NCBI RefSeq assembly: GCF_011302915.1
Contig: NZ_CP049872.1
Location: 1-64,000, forward strand
Reading direction: 5' to 3'
DNA: 64,000 nucleotides
DNA from: Thermomonas sp. HDW16
Lineage (GTDB): Bacteria > Pseudomonadota > Gammaproteobacteria > Xanthomonadales > Xanthomonadaceae
Part shown: piece by piece, positions 28,623 through 37,921 of the stretch
How positions within the stretch are numbered: the stretch's first letter is position 1
How the letters are laid out: each line of letters starts with the position of its first letter
Translations under genes and position numbers: made by a program
Notes under the pieces: model-generated
Database searches by the model: none
Told to the model about the DNA's origin: nothing
What the model saw: the letters and a program-made list of their open reading frames with translations, nothing else

Positions 28623-29402
28623 ATGGATTCAGTCCTGATCAGCATCGCCACCCCGGTCTACAACACCGCCCGCTTCCTGCCCGCCGCGCTGGACAGCCTG
28701 TTGTCGCAGGATCATTCGCGATGGGAATGCCTACTTTGGGACGATGGCTCCAGCGATGGCAGTCGCGAGATCGCCGCGGACTATGCACGCCACGATCCGC
28801 GCTTTCGCCTGCTGGGGGACGGCGACAACCATGGCAATCCTCGCGCGCTCGCGCTGTCGCTGATGCAGGCGCGTGGCGATTTCGTCGGCGTGCTGGACAG
28901 CGACGACATGCTGGAAGCCGATGCGCTGTCGTCCATGTTGACCTTCATGCGCGCCGATCCCCGGCTCGGGATGGCCTATTCGCAATACATCGAGATCGAC
29001 GAAGACGGGCGTGAGCTCGGGCCAGGCCGTCGTTTCCACACACCCTATTCCGCGCATCGCCTGCTGCTGGACTTCATGACCTACCAGTTCCGCTTGATCC
29101 GCGTGGCGGCTTATCGCGCGGTGGGCGGTTACGACGGTACGCTGGACGAATCCGCCGACTACGACCTGTGCCTGCGCCTGTCGGAACAGGTCGCCATCGC
29201 CCATTTGCCGCGCCCGCTGTACCGCTATCGGATCCGCCCCGATTCGGTGTCCGGCGGGCAACGGCTGCGGCAGGTGCGCACCACGTTCGATGCCGCGCAG
29301 CGCGCGGTGCAGCGGCGCGGGATGCAGCGCCACTATGCGTTCTCCCTCGGCCTGCGCGCGCGCCATGTACTGCGCCCGAAGCCCAGCGACAACGACGCAT
29401 GA
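28623..29402 (+). CDS. Family 2 glycosyltransferase, first of a tandem pair
   Basis: A cytoplasmic GT-A fold glycosyltransferase of family GT2. ATG 28623 starts right at the fold (MDSVLISIATPVYNTARFL). Motifs are LLWDDGSSDGSREIA (nucleotide-binding Asp pair), GVLDSDDMLEADAL (metal-binding DxD-type) and ADYDLCLRLSE (the C-terminal ED-type acceptor region). The 259 residues match the minimal GT2 catalytic domain without extra domains. The acceptor is unknown. The stop overlaps the next glycosyltransferase start by 4 nt (ATGA). It is divergent from hslV. Confidence 0.88.
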   Translation: MDSVLISIATPVYNTARFLPAALDSLLSQDHSRWECLLWDDGSSDGSREIAADYARHDPRFRLLGDGDNHGNPRALALSLMQARGDFVGVLDSDDMLEADALSSMLTFMRADPRLGMAYSQYIEIDEDGRELGPGRRFHTPYSAHRLLLDFMTYQFRLIRVAAYRAVGGYDGTLDESADYDLCLRLSEQVAIAHLPRPLYRYRIRPDSVSGGQRLRQVRTTFDAAQRAVQRRGMQRHYAFSLGLRARHVLRPKPSDNDA

Positions 29403-30169
29403 ACCGCATCCCGACGATCAGCGTGCTGGTGCCGGTGCGTGGAAGCGCACCGTTCCTCGCCCGTGCCGTCGACAGCCTGCGTTCGCAATCGGTCGCGGAC
29501 TGGGAGGCCTTGCTGTTCGGCGTCGACGGCGCCACGTTGCCGGCATTCGACGATCCGCGCCTGCGCTGCATCGACGTGCAGGCGACGAACCAGGCGGAAG
29601 CGACCGCGGCCGCGGCCGCGCAAGTGCGGGGCGAATTCCTGTGCGTGTTGGACGGCGACGACCTGCTGGATAGGAACACGTTCGCCGCATTGCTGGCGGC
29701 CTTCGATGCGCAGCCAGGCATCGGCATGGCTTACAGCCAGCACCTGCTCGTCGATGTACGCGACACGGTGATCTCACCGGGCCCACTGTGCGAACTGCCG
29801 TATTCGCCCGACGCGTTGCTGCTGGATTTCATGACCGGCCCGCTGCAGTTGATGCGTCGCGAAGCCTTCGCGAAGGCAGGCGGCTTCAACGCGGCGTACC
29901 CGGACGCCACCGACTACGACCTGTGCCTACGCTTGTCCGAAACCTGCGCCTTCGCGCATGTGCCGCAACCGCTGTATCGGAAGCGCGTGCATCCGCAGTC
30001 GCCGGCGGCGCTGCGTTGGGTGGAGCAGATCGAGGATCGCTATCGCGCCTTCGCCGCCGCGGTGCGACGACGGGGGCTGGATGCGCAGTACGACTGTGCG
30101 CTGGAAATCGACAGCTGGCACATCCTGCAACCATTGCGGCCGTTCGGCGGCGCTGGCAACTGGGGCTGA
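29399..30169 (+). CDS. Family 2 glycosyltransferase, second of a tandem pair
   Basis: A paralogue of the preceding gene, 256 residues, with the same layout: TISVLVPVRGSAPFLARAVDSL, LFGVDGATLPAF, FLCVLDGDDLLDRNTFAALL, AYSQHLLVD and ATDYDLCLRLSE. Shared strings (GMAYSQ, LLLDFMT, YDLCLRLSE, plus CAFAHVPQPLYRKR against VAIAHLPRPLYRYR) show a recent duplication. The nucleotide-binding loop differs: DDGSSDGS is replaced by GVDGATLP and lacks the second Asp, so donor use may have changed. Start and stop of the two genes overlap (ATGA), so they are co-translated. Confidence 0.87.
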   Translation: MNRIPTISVLVPVRGSAPFLARAVDSLRSQSVADWEALLFGVDGATLPAFDDPRLRCIDVQATNQAEATAAAAAQVRGEFLCVLDGDDLLDRNTFAALLAAFDAQPGIGMAYSQHLLVDVRDTVISPGPLCELPYSPDALLLDFMTGPLQLMRREAFAKAGGFNAAYPDATDYDLCLRLSETCAFAHVPQPLYRKRVHPQSPAALRWVEQIEDRYRAFAAAVRRRGLDAQYDCALEIDSWHILQPLRPFGGAGNWG

Positions 30170-30175
30170 GCCGTA

Positions 30176-30439
30176 TCAGGGCACGGGATTCTTTTCCAGC
30201 AAGGTACGGGCACGTGCCTGCAATGCAAGCCAGGACGCCCCCAGGCGCTCAGGCTTTGGGGTGACATGCGCGATCAGCGCCAACACGCCTTCCAGCTGTT
30301 CGACCCGCCACGCCAGTTCGGCATAGTCCTCCGCCAATACCAGTTCCACGCGCTCGTCCTGGCAGACACCGATGCACGGGCGCGGCGCGTCCACCTTGCC
30401 GCAACCGATGCAACGCCAGCCTTCGATGGTCTCGGCCAT
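30176..30439 (-). CDS. Small putative zinc-ribbon protein
   Basis: An 87-residue soluble protein of unknown function. Near its start, WRCIGCGKVDAPRPCIGVCQD places four Cys as two CxxC-like pairs (C-x2-C-x8-C-x3-C), consistent with a zinc-binding knuckle. The remainder is helical, with ELAWRVEQLEGVLALIAHV looking like a short coiled coil. The start ATG 30439 is chosen because everything upstream in the frame overlaps xerC in another frame. It converges on the second glycosyltransferase with a 6-nt gap and lies 59 nt downstream of xerC. Confidence 0.7.
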   Translation of the reverse strand: MAETIEGWRCIGCGKVDAPRPCIGVCQDERVELVLAEDYAELAWRVEQLEGVLALIAHVTPKPERLGASWLALQARARTLLEKNPVP

Positions 30440-30498
30440 ACGGGTAGTCTGGTCGCGCGGGTGGTCGCCCGCATTGACCTCGATCAAACCGTGTTGAG

Positions 30499-31386
30499 TC
30501 AGGGCTTGCGCTTGGCGCGCGGGTGCGCAGCGTCGTACACCTTGGCCAGGTGCTGGAAATCCAGATGCGTGTAGATCTGGGTGGTGGCGATATCGGCATG
30601 CCCCAGCAATTCCTGCACGCCGCGTAGGTCGCCGGAAGATTCCAGCATGTGACTGGCGAAGCTGTGCCGCAGCAGGTGCGGGTGCACGCGTTTGAACACG
30701 CCTCGCTGCGCCGCCAGCCGCTTCATCCTCAATTGCACCGCGCGCGAGGTGATTTGCTTGCCCGCCCGTCCGGGGAACACGAAATCCGCTGGCTGGCCGC
30801 AGGATTCCCCGCGCCACGCCTGCAACGCGTTGCGCGCATGCGAGCCCACCGGCACCACGCGTTGCTTGCTGCCCTTGCCCAGCACCGTGACCAGGCCCTG
30901 GGCGAAGTCGAGGTCGCTCCATTTCAGCGCGCAGACTTCGGACAGGCGCAGGCCGGAGGAATAGAACAGTTCCAGCAGCGCGCGATCACGCCGGCCCAGC
31001 GGCGCGTCGGTGGACACTTCCACCAGCTGCATCGCTTCGTCGACATCGAGTACCTGCGGCAATTTGCGCGCCGCTTTGGGCGCGCGGATCGCATCTGCAG
31101 GACTGGCACCGATGCGTCCCAATTTCAGCAGCCATCGGTAGAAGCTGCGGCAAGCGGACAGGCGGCGCTGCAGGCTCTTCGGCGACAAGCCGCGCCGATG
31201 CTCGCCGGCGACGAAGGCGCGAAGATCGTCGCCCGTCAGTTCGAGCAAATCGCGCGACTGCGCTGCAGCCCACATCGTCAATGCGGACAAGTCGCGGCGA
31301 TACGCGTCCAGCGTATGCGCCGACGTTTGACGCTCGACCGCCAGATGCGAGAGATAGTCCTCGACCGGGCCGGCCGCAGTGTTCAT
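30499..31386 (-). CDS. xerC: Tyrosine recombinase XerC
   Basis: Resolves chromosome dimers at dif together with XerD. The 295 residues have the N-terminal SAM-like core-binding domain ([26 protein letters not shown]). The catalytic domain has the tyrosine-recombinase residues: Arg in [12 protein letters not shown], Lys in GKGSKQR, the [12 protein letters not shown] box, [10 protein letters not shown] and the nucleophile Tyr in IYTHL. Its identity as XerC rather than XerD is supported by the dapF-DUF484-xerC order. It starts 4 nt after DUF484 ends. Confidence 0.95.
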   Translation of the reverse strand: MNTAAGPVEDYLSHLAVERQTSAHTLDAYRRDLSALTMWAAAQSRDLLELTGDDLRAFVAGEHRRGLSPKSLQRRLSACRSFYRWLLKLGRIGASPADAIRAPKAARKLPQVLDVDEAMQLVEVSTDAPLGRRDRALLELFYSSGLRLSEVCALKWSDLDFAQGLVTVLGKGSKQRVVPVGSHARNALQAWRGESCGQPADFVFPGRAGKQITSRAVQLRMKRLAAQRGVFKRVHPHLLRHSFASHMLESSGDLRGVQELLGHADIATTQIYTHLDFQHLAKVYDAAHPRAKRKP

Positions 31387-31390
31387 CGCG

Positions 31391-32071
31391 TCAGCGGAAG
31401 CGCTGCAAGCCCGCCACCAGCGCTTCCCCCATCATGCGCAGGAACAGCGTGCCCATGCCGGGGAAGAAGCGATTGGGGTCCAGGCTGCCGACCGCCACCA
31501 GCCCGGTGCCCGGCAACACCAGCAGTGCGGAGCTCTGCACGTCCTCGGCGCGCACGCCATACAGCAACGCGTTCTTGTCGGGGTGCAGACGGCCGCAGAC
31601 CGGCTCGCCTCCGCCCATCAGGTCGCGAAAGCCGGACAGGCGCGCGTCGTCTTCGGCGATCACCTGCAGCCAGTCGGCATCGTCCACGCCATCGACCGCA
31701 TGGAACGACACGATGCGCACCAGGTCACCCTGGAAATCTTCTTCCAGCGATGCCGCCATCGCACGCAACGTATCGGCCGCGCTGCCCTGCTTCATCAGCG
31801 CCAAGGTCAGCTGGTGGGTACGTACCGAGAGCCGCTCGTTTTCCTGTGCGTTGCCGAACAGTTCCTGCAGGCGCCGCGACAGTTCGCGATTCTTGTCGCG
31901 CAGCACCTCCAGCTGGTAGCTGGCGAGCGACGCGGCCGGGCCATTGTCGCGCGGCACCACCAGGGTCAGCGCCAGGTCGGGAAATTGCTGCAGGAAGGCC
32001 GGGTGCCGGCGCAGCCACGCAGCCACTTCGTGCGCGCCGAGCTTTTCGGTATTGTCGAATCCAGTCGTCAC
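31391..32071 (-). CDS. DUF484 (YigA-type) protein
   Basis: A 226-residue cytoplasmic protein with a GAF-like fold (DUF484), role unknown. The start is GTG 32071, which overlaps the dapF stop as GTGA and has GGGGAG 5 nt before it. Upstream reading in the frame overlaps dapF and is discarded. It opens with [23 protein letters not shown], followed by a coiled coil (about residues 55-85) and the GAF-like part ending in [22 protein letters not shown], a DUF484 signature. The dapF-DUF484-xerC arrangement parallels E. coli dapF-yigA-xerC. Confidence 0.92.
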   Translation of the reverse strand: MTTGFDNTEKLGAHEVAAWLRRHPAFLQQFPDLALTLVVPRDNGPAASLASYQLEVLRDKNRELSRRLQELFGNAQENERLSVRTHQLTLALMKQGSAADTLRAMAASLEEDFQGDLVRIVSFHAVDGVDDADWLQVIAEDDARLSGFRDLMGGGEPVCGRLHPDKNALLYGVRAEDVQSSALLVLPGTGLVAVGSLDPNRFFPGMGTLFLRMMGEALVAGLQRFR

Positions 32072-32916
32072 AACCACTCCCCTTCGAAAACAAATGCAGT
32101 CGGCCCGCCCATGCGGATGCGGCCATCGGCTTGATCGTAACGGATACGCAAGGTGCCTCCGGGCAGTTCCACCGCGATCGCGCGATCCATGTCGACGCGC
32201 CCGCGCCTTGCCAGCACCGCGACAGCCGCGCACGCGCCGCTGCCGCAGGCCAGTGTCTCGCCCACGCCGCGCTCGAATACGCGCAGGCGCACATGATCGC
32301 GCGAGACGACTTCGGCGAAACCCACGTTCACCGACTGCGGGAACGCCGCGTTGGCCTGCAAGGCCGGGCCCAGTTCGGCCACCGGCGCGGTCGCCACGTC
32401 GGCGACTTCGATCACCGCATGCGGGTTGCCCATCGATACCGCGCCGAAACGGATCGCGATGCCATCCACGTCGCGCAGGTATTCGTCCTGCGCCACGTCC
32501 CAGCCATGCAGCGGTACCGCCGCCGGGATGAAATCCGGTGCACCCATGTCGATGACGAAACCGCCATCGGCATCACGCTGCACCGCATGGGTACCGGCCG
32601 GGCTGTCGATGACGAAATCGCCGGCTGCCGGTGCCGCGCCATCGCGTACCAGCCATGCCGCGATACAGCGCGCGCCATTGCCACATTGCTGTGCGGTGGA
32701 GCCATCGGAATTCCAGATGCGGTAGGACGCGACGGCACCGACGCTGCGCGGCGCCTCCACGGTCAACAGCTGATCGCAGCCGATGCCGATGTGGCGGTCG
32801 GCGATGCGCGCGCACAACGCGGCCTCCGGTGCAGCCTGCCCATCGCGCAGGTCGAGCACGACGAAGTCGTTGCCCGCACCATGCATTTTCGAGAACGCCA
32901 TGCTGGAGCCAGACAT
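32068..32916 (-). CDS. dapF: Diaminopimelate epimerase
   Basis: Converts LL- to meso-diaminopimelate for lysine and peptidoglycan synthesis, using two cysteines as acid and base without a cofactor. Both are visible: CGNGARC (first Cys) and ACGSGACA (second). The N-terminus contains [19 protein letters not shown] 32916 gives 282 residues; ATG 32901 (MAFSKMHG) is equally possible, as neither has a strong Shine-Dalgarno sequence. The gene begins 8 nt after lptM and its stop overlaps the DUF484 start, indicating one operon. Confidence 0.96.
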   Translation of the reverse strand: MSGSSMAFSKMHGAGNDFVVLDLRDGQAAPEAALCARIADRHIGIGCDQLLTVEAPRSVGAVASYRIWNSDGSTAQQCGNGARCIAAWLVRDGAAPAAGDFVIDSPAGTHAVQRDADGGFVIDMGAPDFIPAAVPLHGWDVAQDEYLRDVDGIAIRFGAVSMGNPHAVIEVADVATAPVAELGPALQANAAFPQSVNVGFAEVVSRDHVRLRVFERGVGETLACGSGACAAVAVLARRGRVDMDRAIAVELPGGTLRIRYDQADGRIRMGGPTAFVFEGEWL

Positions 32917-32924
32917 GACCGCGT

Positions 32925-33092
32925 TCAGCGTGCCGGCGTGCCGGACTCGGTCTTTGCGGGTTCGGCAGCGGGTTGTTCGACGGGCGCCGGCGCATCGGCC
33001 GGCTTGGCTTCCGGCATCACCAGCGGGCCCTTGTTGCCGCAAGCAGCCAGCAGGCAGAGCAGGAACGAGGCGATTGCGATGCGCTTGATCAT
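32925..33092 (-). CDS. lptM: LptM-type small lipoprotein
   Basis: A 55-residue lipoprotein (formerly YifL). In E. coli LptM assists maturation of the LptD/LptE outer-membrane LPS translocon. ATG 33092 gives [27 protein letters not shown]: a signal peptide, the lipobox LAAC, and the diagnostic CGxKGPL motif right after the lipidated Cys. A Pro/Ala-rich tail follows ([19 protein letters not shown]), probably disordered. Position directly before dapF matches E. coli yifL-dapF. The longer frame extends upstream to 33572 but only antisense to YbaN. Confidence 0.88.
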   Translation of the reverse strand: MIKRIAIASFLLCLLAACGNKGPLVMPEAKPADAPAPVEQPAAEPAKTESGTPAR

Positions 33093-33118
33093 GGCCGGCA
33101 GTGTAACCGCGGCACCGC

Positions 33119-33490
33119 TTACTGTCGCGGCTCCGGGCGACGCCACAGCCAGAGTGCGACGCAGGCCATGATCGCGGTGTCGGTGGCCGCCATCCACCCT
33201 TTCGGCGCAGTCAGGAACATCACCACCGCGCACAGCGCCATCATGCCGATGGCCAAGCGTTTGGCACGACGCGAGACCGCACCTTCGCGTTCCCAATCGC
33301 GGATCATCGGGCCGAACTGCGGATGCGCCAGCAGCCAAGCGTGCAGTCGCTGCGAGCCGCGTGCAGCGGCGAACGCGGCCAGCAAGACGAAGGGCACGGT
33401 GGGCAGGCCGGGCACGAAGATGCCGATGAAGCCGAGCCCCAGGCTGGCATACGCCAGCAGCCACCAGCCGATCCGGGTCAATCCGCGCAT
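33119..33490 (-). CDS. YbaN/DUF454 membrane protein
   Basis: A 123-residue inner-membrane protein of the DUF454 family. Three to four hydrophobic segments are seen, and the family core [47 protein letters not shown] is nearly textbook, though the role of the family is unknown. ATG 33490 is the only plausible start. The stop lies 26 nt before lptM, so it could be the first gene of the lptM-dapF-DUF484-xerC unit. Upstream is the hairpin that follows the oligopeptidase gene. Confidence 0.88.
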   Translation of the reverse strand: MRGLTRIGWWLLAYASLGLGFIGIFVPGLPTVPFVLLAAFAAARGSQRLHAWLLAHPQFGPMIRDWEREGAVSRRAKRLAIGMMALCAVVMFLTAPKGWMAATDTAIMACVALWLWRRPEPRQ

Positions 33491-33523
33491 CGCGCCACCC
33501 TACCGGAAGCGCGGCCAAAGACA

Positions 33524-33551
33524 ACGAAGGCCGGGGAGTCCCGGCCTTCGT
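33524..33551. terminator. Hairpin after the oligopeptidase gene, probable terminator
   Basis: A 12-bp perfect stem (ACGAAGGCCGGG / CCCGGCCTTCGT) with a 4-nt loop lies between the stop of the minus-strand peptidase gene (33576) and ybaN. On the minus strand it is followed by a modest T-rich run (TGTCTTTGG), weaker than a classical U-tract. Confidence 0.55.
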
Positions 33552-33575
33552 GTCGAACAGCAACCAGCGCAACGA

Positions 33576-35735
33576 TCACGGAGTGGCTTTCACGCCCAGC
33601 TGGTCCAGCATGAAGGAATACATCTCCGCCTGTTCGCGGTAGCGGCGGAAGCGCCCGGACTTGCCGCCGTGACCGGCTTCCATGTTGGTGCGGAATACCA
33701 CCGGATCGCGGGAGGTATTCAAGTCGCGCAGGCGCGCCACGTACTTGGCCGGCTCCCAGTACTGCACCTGCGAATCCCACAGGCCGGTGCCGACGAAAGT
33801 AGCCGGATAGGCCTTCTTCTCCAGGTTGTCGTACGGCGAGTAGGTGACCATGTAGTCGTAGAACTTCTTCTGTTCCGGATTGCCCCACTCGTCGTATTCG
33901 TTGGTGGTCAGCGGGATGGTGGGATCCAGCATGGTGGTCACCACGTCGACGAACGGCACCTGCGACAGGATCACCTTGTAAGTCTCCGGCGCCATGTTGG
34001 CGATCGCGCCCATCAGCAGGCCGCCAGCGCTGCCGCCATGCGCGGCCACGCGATCCGGCGCGGCATAGCCCTGCTTCACAAGCGTCTGGGTGACGTCGAT
34101 GAAATCGGTGAAGGTGTTCTTCTTGTGCAGCAGCTTGCCGTCTTCGTACCAGGCGCGACCCATCTCCTGGCCACCGCGGATATGCGCCAGCGCATACACC
34201 ATGCCGCGATCCAGCAGGCTGACCGTGGTCACCGAGAAACCCGGATCCATCGACGCACCATAGCTGCCGTAACCGTACTGCAGCATCGCTGCCTTGCCGT
34301 CTTTCTTGAAGCCCTTCTTGTAGACCAGCGAGACCGGCACCTTGACGCCATCGCGCGCGGTCACCCACACGCGTTCGGTCACGTAGTTCGCCGGGTTGTA
34401 GCCTGGCACCGGCTGCTGCTTCAGCTCGCGGCGCTCGCCGGTCTGCACGTTCAACTCGTACGTCGTCGCCGGCGTGGTCATCGAGGTGTAGCTGTAGCGC
34501 AGCCACGGGTTGTCGGTTTCCGGATTGGCGTCCAGGCCCATCGAATAGGCGGTTTCGTCCGCCTTCACGTATTCGGAGCCACCGTCGCCCTTGAGGATGC
34601 GTACACGCTCCAAACCGCCGGAACGCTCGGCCACTGCGGCGAAGCCGTCGAACAGCTCGATGCCTTCGACATAGACCTGCGGATCGTGCGCGATCCAGTC
34701 CTTCCAGTCCTTGCGCGAGCTGCTGCCATCGGCGGCGGTGACGATCTTGAAGTTCGTCGCGCCACCATCATTGGTGCGGATCACCCAACGACCGCCGTGG
34801 TGGTCGGCGTCGTATTCCACGTCGCGTGCGCGCGGCGCAAGAACCTTGAATTCACCCGGGTTCGCCGCCGATGTGTAGCGGGTCTCGTTGGAGACGGTAC
34901 TGTCCATGCCGATCACGATGTATTGGTCGTCGCGTGTACGGCCGATGCCCATGTAGAAGGTGTCGTCCTTCTCCTCGTAGACCAGCACGTCGTCCTTCGG
35001 ATCCGTGCCGAGGACGTGCTTCTTCACCTTGGTGCTGAGCAGAGTCTCGGGGTCGTTCTCGACGTAGAAGAAGGTCTTGTTGTCGTCCGCCCACACGCCG
35101 TAGCCGGCGGTGCCGGGGATCGCATCCGCAAGGGTTTCGCCCGTTTCCAGGTTTTTCACCCGTAGCGTGTACTGGCGGCGGCCGTTGGTGTCGTCGCCGT
35201 ACACCACCAGCCGGTTGTCCTGGCTGACCGTGCGGCCACTGATGGCGTAGTAGTCCTTGCCGGCGGCCATCGTGTTGACGTCGAACAGCACGTCCTCGCC
35301 CTTGAAGTCGGCGGCGGCATTGGCGCGCTGGATCGACAGCGCATCGACGCCATCGGCCGCCTTGCGGCGAGCGTGGATCGGATAGTCCTTGCCAGCCTCG
35401 AAACGGCTGTAATACCACCAGCCACGATCGCGGTACGGCACCGAGGCATCGTCCTGCTTGATGCGCGCCACGATCTCGTCGTAAAGCGTGTCCTGCACTG
35501 GCTTGAGCGGGTTCAGCAGTGCATCGGCATAGGCGTTTTCCGCCTTCAGGTAGCCGAGCATCTCCGGGTTCTCGCGCTTGTCGTCGCGCAGCCAGTAGTA
35601 CTCGTCCTGGCGCTCGGCGCCGAACGGGGCTTTCACCACGTGCGGCTTCTTGGCGGCATCGGGCGGAGTGGGCGTTTCGGAAGCGTGTGCGGTCATGGCG
35701 AAGGCGAGTGCAATGAGGAGGGCGTGCGGTTTCAT
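33576..35735 (-). CDS. Prolyl oligopeptidase-family S9 peptidase (oligopeptidase B-like), exported
   Basis: A serine oligopeptidase of family S9 that cleaves short peptides, by homology after basic residues (protease II type). The 719 residues start with a signal peptide (MKPHALLIALAFAMTAHASE), so unlike E. coli PtrB it should be periplasmic. An N-terminal seven-bladed propeller (about residues 70-430) precedes the alpha/beta hydrolase domain. The catalytic Ser is in AAHGGSAGGLLMGA, the Asp lies in the VGTGLWDSQVQYWEP region, and the His is in MEAGHGGKSGRFRRY. It lies 25 nt after a second S9 peptidase gene and is likely co-transcribed. Confidence 0.9.
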   Translation of the reverse strand: MKPHALLIALAFAMTAHASETPTPPDAAKKPHVVKAPFGAERQDEYYWLRDDKRENPEMLGYLKAENAYADALLNPLKPVQDTLYDEIVARIKQDDASVPYRDRGWWYYSRFEAGKDYPIHARRKAADGVDALSIQRANAAADFKGEDVLFDVNTMAAGKDYYAISGRTVSQDNRLVVYGDDTNGRRQYTLRVKNLETGETLADAIPGTAGYGVWADDNKTFFYVENDPETLLSTKVKKHVLGTDPKDDVLVYEEKDDTFYMGIGRTRDDQYIVIGMDSTVSNETRYTSAANPGEFKVLAPRARDVEYDADHHGGRWVIRTNDGGATNFKIVTAADGSSSRKDWKDWIAHDPQVYVEGIELFDGFAAVAERSGGLERVRILKGDGGSEYVKADETAYSMGLDANPETDNPWLRYSYTSMTTPATTYELNVQTGERRELKQQPVPGYNPANYVTERVWVTARDGVKVPVSLVYKKGFKKDGKAAMLQYGYGSYGASMDPGFSVTTVSLLDRGMVYALAHIRGGQEMGRAWYEDGKLLHKKNTFTDFIDVTQTLVKQGYAAPDRVAAHGGSAGGLLMGAIANMAPETYKVILSQVPFVDVVTTMLDPTIPLTTNEYDEWGNPEQKKFYDYMVTYSPYDNLEKKAYPATFVGTGLWDSQVQYWEPAKYVARLRDLNTSRDPVVFRTNMEAGHGGKSGRFRRYREQAEMYSFMLDQLGVKATP

Positions 35736-35760
35736 GGACGTCGGCGCTCCGTGGGCCGAA

Positions 35761-37851
35761 TTACTTCGTCAGTTGCTGCCAGAGGAAGGTGTAGGACAGC
35801 GCGTTCATGTGCGCGGACTGCGCATTGTTCGCCGCGCCACCGTGGCCGCCTTCGATGTTCTCGTAGTAGCGCACGTCCTTACCCGCGGCCTCCATCTTCG
35901 CCATCATCTTGCGCGCATGCGCCGGGTGCACGCGGTCGTCCTTGGTCGAGGTGGTGAACAAGGTGGCCGGGTAATCCCTCGATGCATCGAACAGGTGGTA
36001 CGGGCTGAAGGTCTGGATGAAGCTCCAGTCCGCCGTGTCGGGATCGCCGTATTCGGCCATCCACGAAGCACCGGCCAGCAAGTGGCTGTAACGCTTCATG
36101 TCCAGCAGCGGCACCTGCACCACGATCGCGCCGAACTTCTCCGGGTACTGGGTGAGCATATTGCCCATCAGCAGGCCGCCGTTGCTGCCGCCCATGGTGC
36201 CCAGATGCTGCGGCGAGGTGATCTTGCGCGCCACCAGGTCGTCGGCGATCGCGGCGAAGTCTTCATAGGCCTTGTGGCGGTTGGCCTTGAGCGCGGCCTG
36301 GTGCCAGCGCGGGCCGTATTCGCCGCCGCCGCGGATGTTGGCCAGCGCATACACGCCGCCCTTCTCCAGCCACGCCTTGCCGATGCTGCCGGAATAGGAC
36401 GGCGTCATCGACACGGTGAAGCCACCGTAGCCGTACAGCAGGGTCGGCGCCTTGCCATCGAACTTCAGGTCCTTCGGGCGCACCAGGAAGTACGGCGCCT
36501 TGGTGCCGTCCTTGGAGGTGGCGAAGTGCTGCTCCATCACGTCCTTGCTGCCGTCGAAGAACACCGGGTTGGATTTGACGATTTCCGGCTGCTGGCCAAT
36601 CTCGGCGATGGCCAGCGTGGTCGGGGTGAGGAAGTCGGTCGCCGTGAGCCACACCGCATTGCTGTCATCGGCATCCACCGCACCGACACCAACGGTGCCG
36701 ATGGTCGGCGCGCCGACGAAGGCCGTCTTCGCCCAACCATCCTTGCCCGGCGTCAGCACGGACAGGCGGTTCTTGACGTCTTCCATCACGTTGAGGACCA
36801 GGTGATCCTTCGTCCACGTGTAGCCGGCCAATGACGATTTGTCGGTGGGTTCGAACAGCACGTCGAAATCGCGCTTGCCGGCCATGAAGTCGTTGAAATT
36901 GATCGCGATCAGCGAACCCGGCGCGTAGGTCTTGCCACCGGCCTCGTAGGGATCGCGCAGTTCCAGCAACAGCCAGTCCTTGTGCACACCCTTCTCGGCG
37001 CTGTTGGGTGCATCGATCTTGCTCAGGCTGTTGTCCTTGCCACGCAGGAACAACTCGTTGTTCCAGAACGCGATGGTGCGGCTGACGAAGTCGCGCTCGT
37101 AACCCGGCGTGCTGTCGTGCCCGGCCGAGATGTACATGTCGCCCGGCTTGCCTTCGTACACCTTGGTCGCGCTGCTCATCGGCGTGCCGCGCTTCCACTG
37201 CTTGACGATGTTCGGATAGCCGGAGCTTGTCAGCGTGCCCGGGCCGAAGTCGGTGAAGACGTAGACCGTGTCCTTGTCGATCCAGCCCAGCCCGCCCTTG
37301 GCTTCAGGACGGAAGAAGCCGTCCTGCACGAACTGCTTCGTCGTGAGGTCGAATTCGCGGGTGACATCGGCATCGGAGCCGCCGGGCGACAGCGCGATCA
37401 GGCAGCGCTCATAGGCGGGCCGGAGACAGTCGGCGCCGTGCCAGACCCACTTCGCGTCTTCGGCCTTGTTCAGCGCATCCAGGTCGAGCACGGTCTCCCA
37501 CTGCGGATTCGGCTTGCGGTATTCGGCCAGTGTGGTGCGCCGCCACAGGCCGCGCTCGTGCTGCTTGTCCTTCCAGAAGTTGTAGTAGTACTCGCCGATC
37601 TTCTCGACGCCGGGGATCTTGGCGTCCGAATCCAGGATCGTGCGGATGTCGGCCTCCAGCGTCTTGAACGCGGGCGTGCCGGCGATTTCCGCCTCGGCCT
37701 TGGCGTTGCGTGCCTTCACCCACTCCAGCGATTTCTCGCCTTGCACATCTTCCAGCCAGGCGTAGGGATCATCGTTGGCTGGCGTCTGCGCGGACGCGCC
37801 GCCAGCGATAGCGAGGCCGGCGATCAGGCAGGCATTGGAGAACTGGGACAT
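35761..37851 (-). CDS. Prolyl oligopeptidase-family S9 peptidase, exported
   Basis: A second S9 serine peptidase, 696 residues, with an N-terminal signal (MSQFSNACLIAGLAIAGGASAQ). The propeller domain is entered through NDDPYAWLEDVQGEKSLEWVKARN, a prolyl-endopeptidase hallmark. The catalytic Ser is in TMGGSNGGLLMGNML, the Asp in TSTKDDRVHPAH and the His in NIEGGHGGAANNAQSAH. The C-terminus ends FLWQQLTK. It resembles xanthomonad prolyl oligopeptidases of the PEP/S9A type and is distinct from the neighbouring oligopeptidase-B-like enzyme (different Ser box and His box). Peptide specificity cannot be told from the sequence. Confidence 0.92.
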   Translation of the reverse strand: MSQFSNACLIAGLAIAGGASAQTPANDDPYAWLEDVQGEKSLEWVKARNAKAEAEIAGTPAFKTLEADIRTILDSDAKIPGVEKIGEYYYNFWKDKQHERGLWRRTTLAEYRKPNPQWETVLDLDALNKAEDAKWVWHGADCLRPAYERCLIALSPGGSDADVTREFDLTTKQFVQDGFFRPEAKGGLGWIDKDTVYVFTDFGPGTLTSSGYPNIVKQWKRGTPMSSATKVYEGKPGDMYISAGHDSTPGYERDFVSRTIAFWNNELFLRGKDNSLSKIDAPNSAEKGVHKDWLLLELRDPYEAGGKTYAPGSLIAINFNDFMAGKRDFDVLFEPTDKSSLAGYTWTKDHLVLNVMEDVKNRLSVLTPGKDGWAKTAFVGAPTIGTVGVGAVDADDSNAVWLTATDFLTPTTLAIAEIGQQPEIVKSNPVFFDGSKDVMEQHFATSKDGTKAPYFLVRPKDLKFDGKAPTLLYGYGGFTVSMTPSYSGSIGKAWLEKGGVYALANIRGGGEYGPRWHQAALKANRHKAYEDFAAIADDLVARKITSPQHLGTMGGSNGGLLMGNMLTQYPEKFGAIVVQVPLLDMKRYSHLLAGASWMAEYGDPDTADWSFIQTFSPYHLFDASRDYPATLFTTSTKDDRVHPAHARKMMAKMEAAGKDVRYYENIEGGHGGAANNAQSAHMNALSYTFLWQQLTK

Positions 37852-37921
37852 GGAGGCTCCGGTGGTTCACGTGAACCCGAAACGCTAGCACAGCCCCCCG
37901 CCCGGCCAATGTGCCATTGGC

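Noticed and set aside
30649..33171. 840-residue plus-strand ORF over xerC, DUF484, dapF and lptM
   Set aside because: It lies antisense to four well-supported genes and its translation has no recognisable fold.
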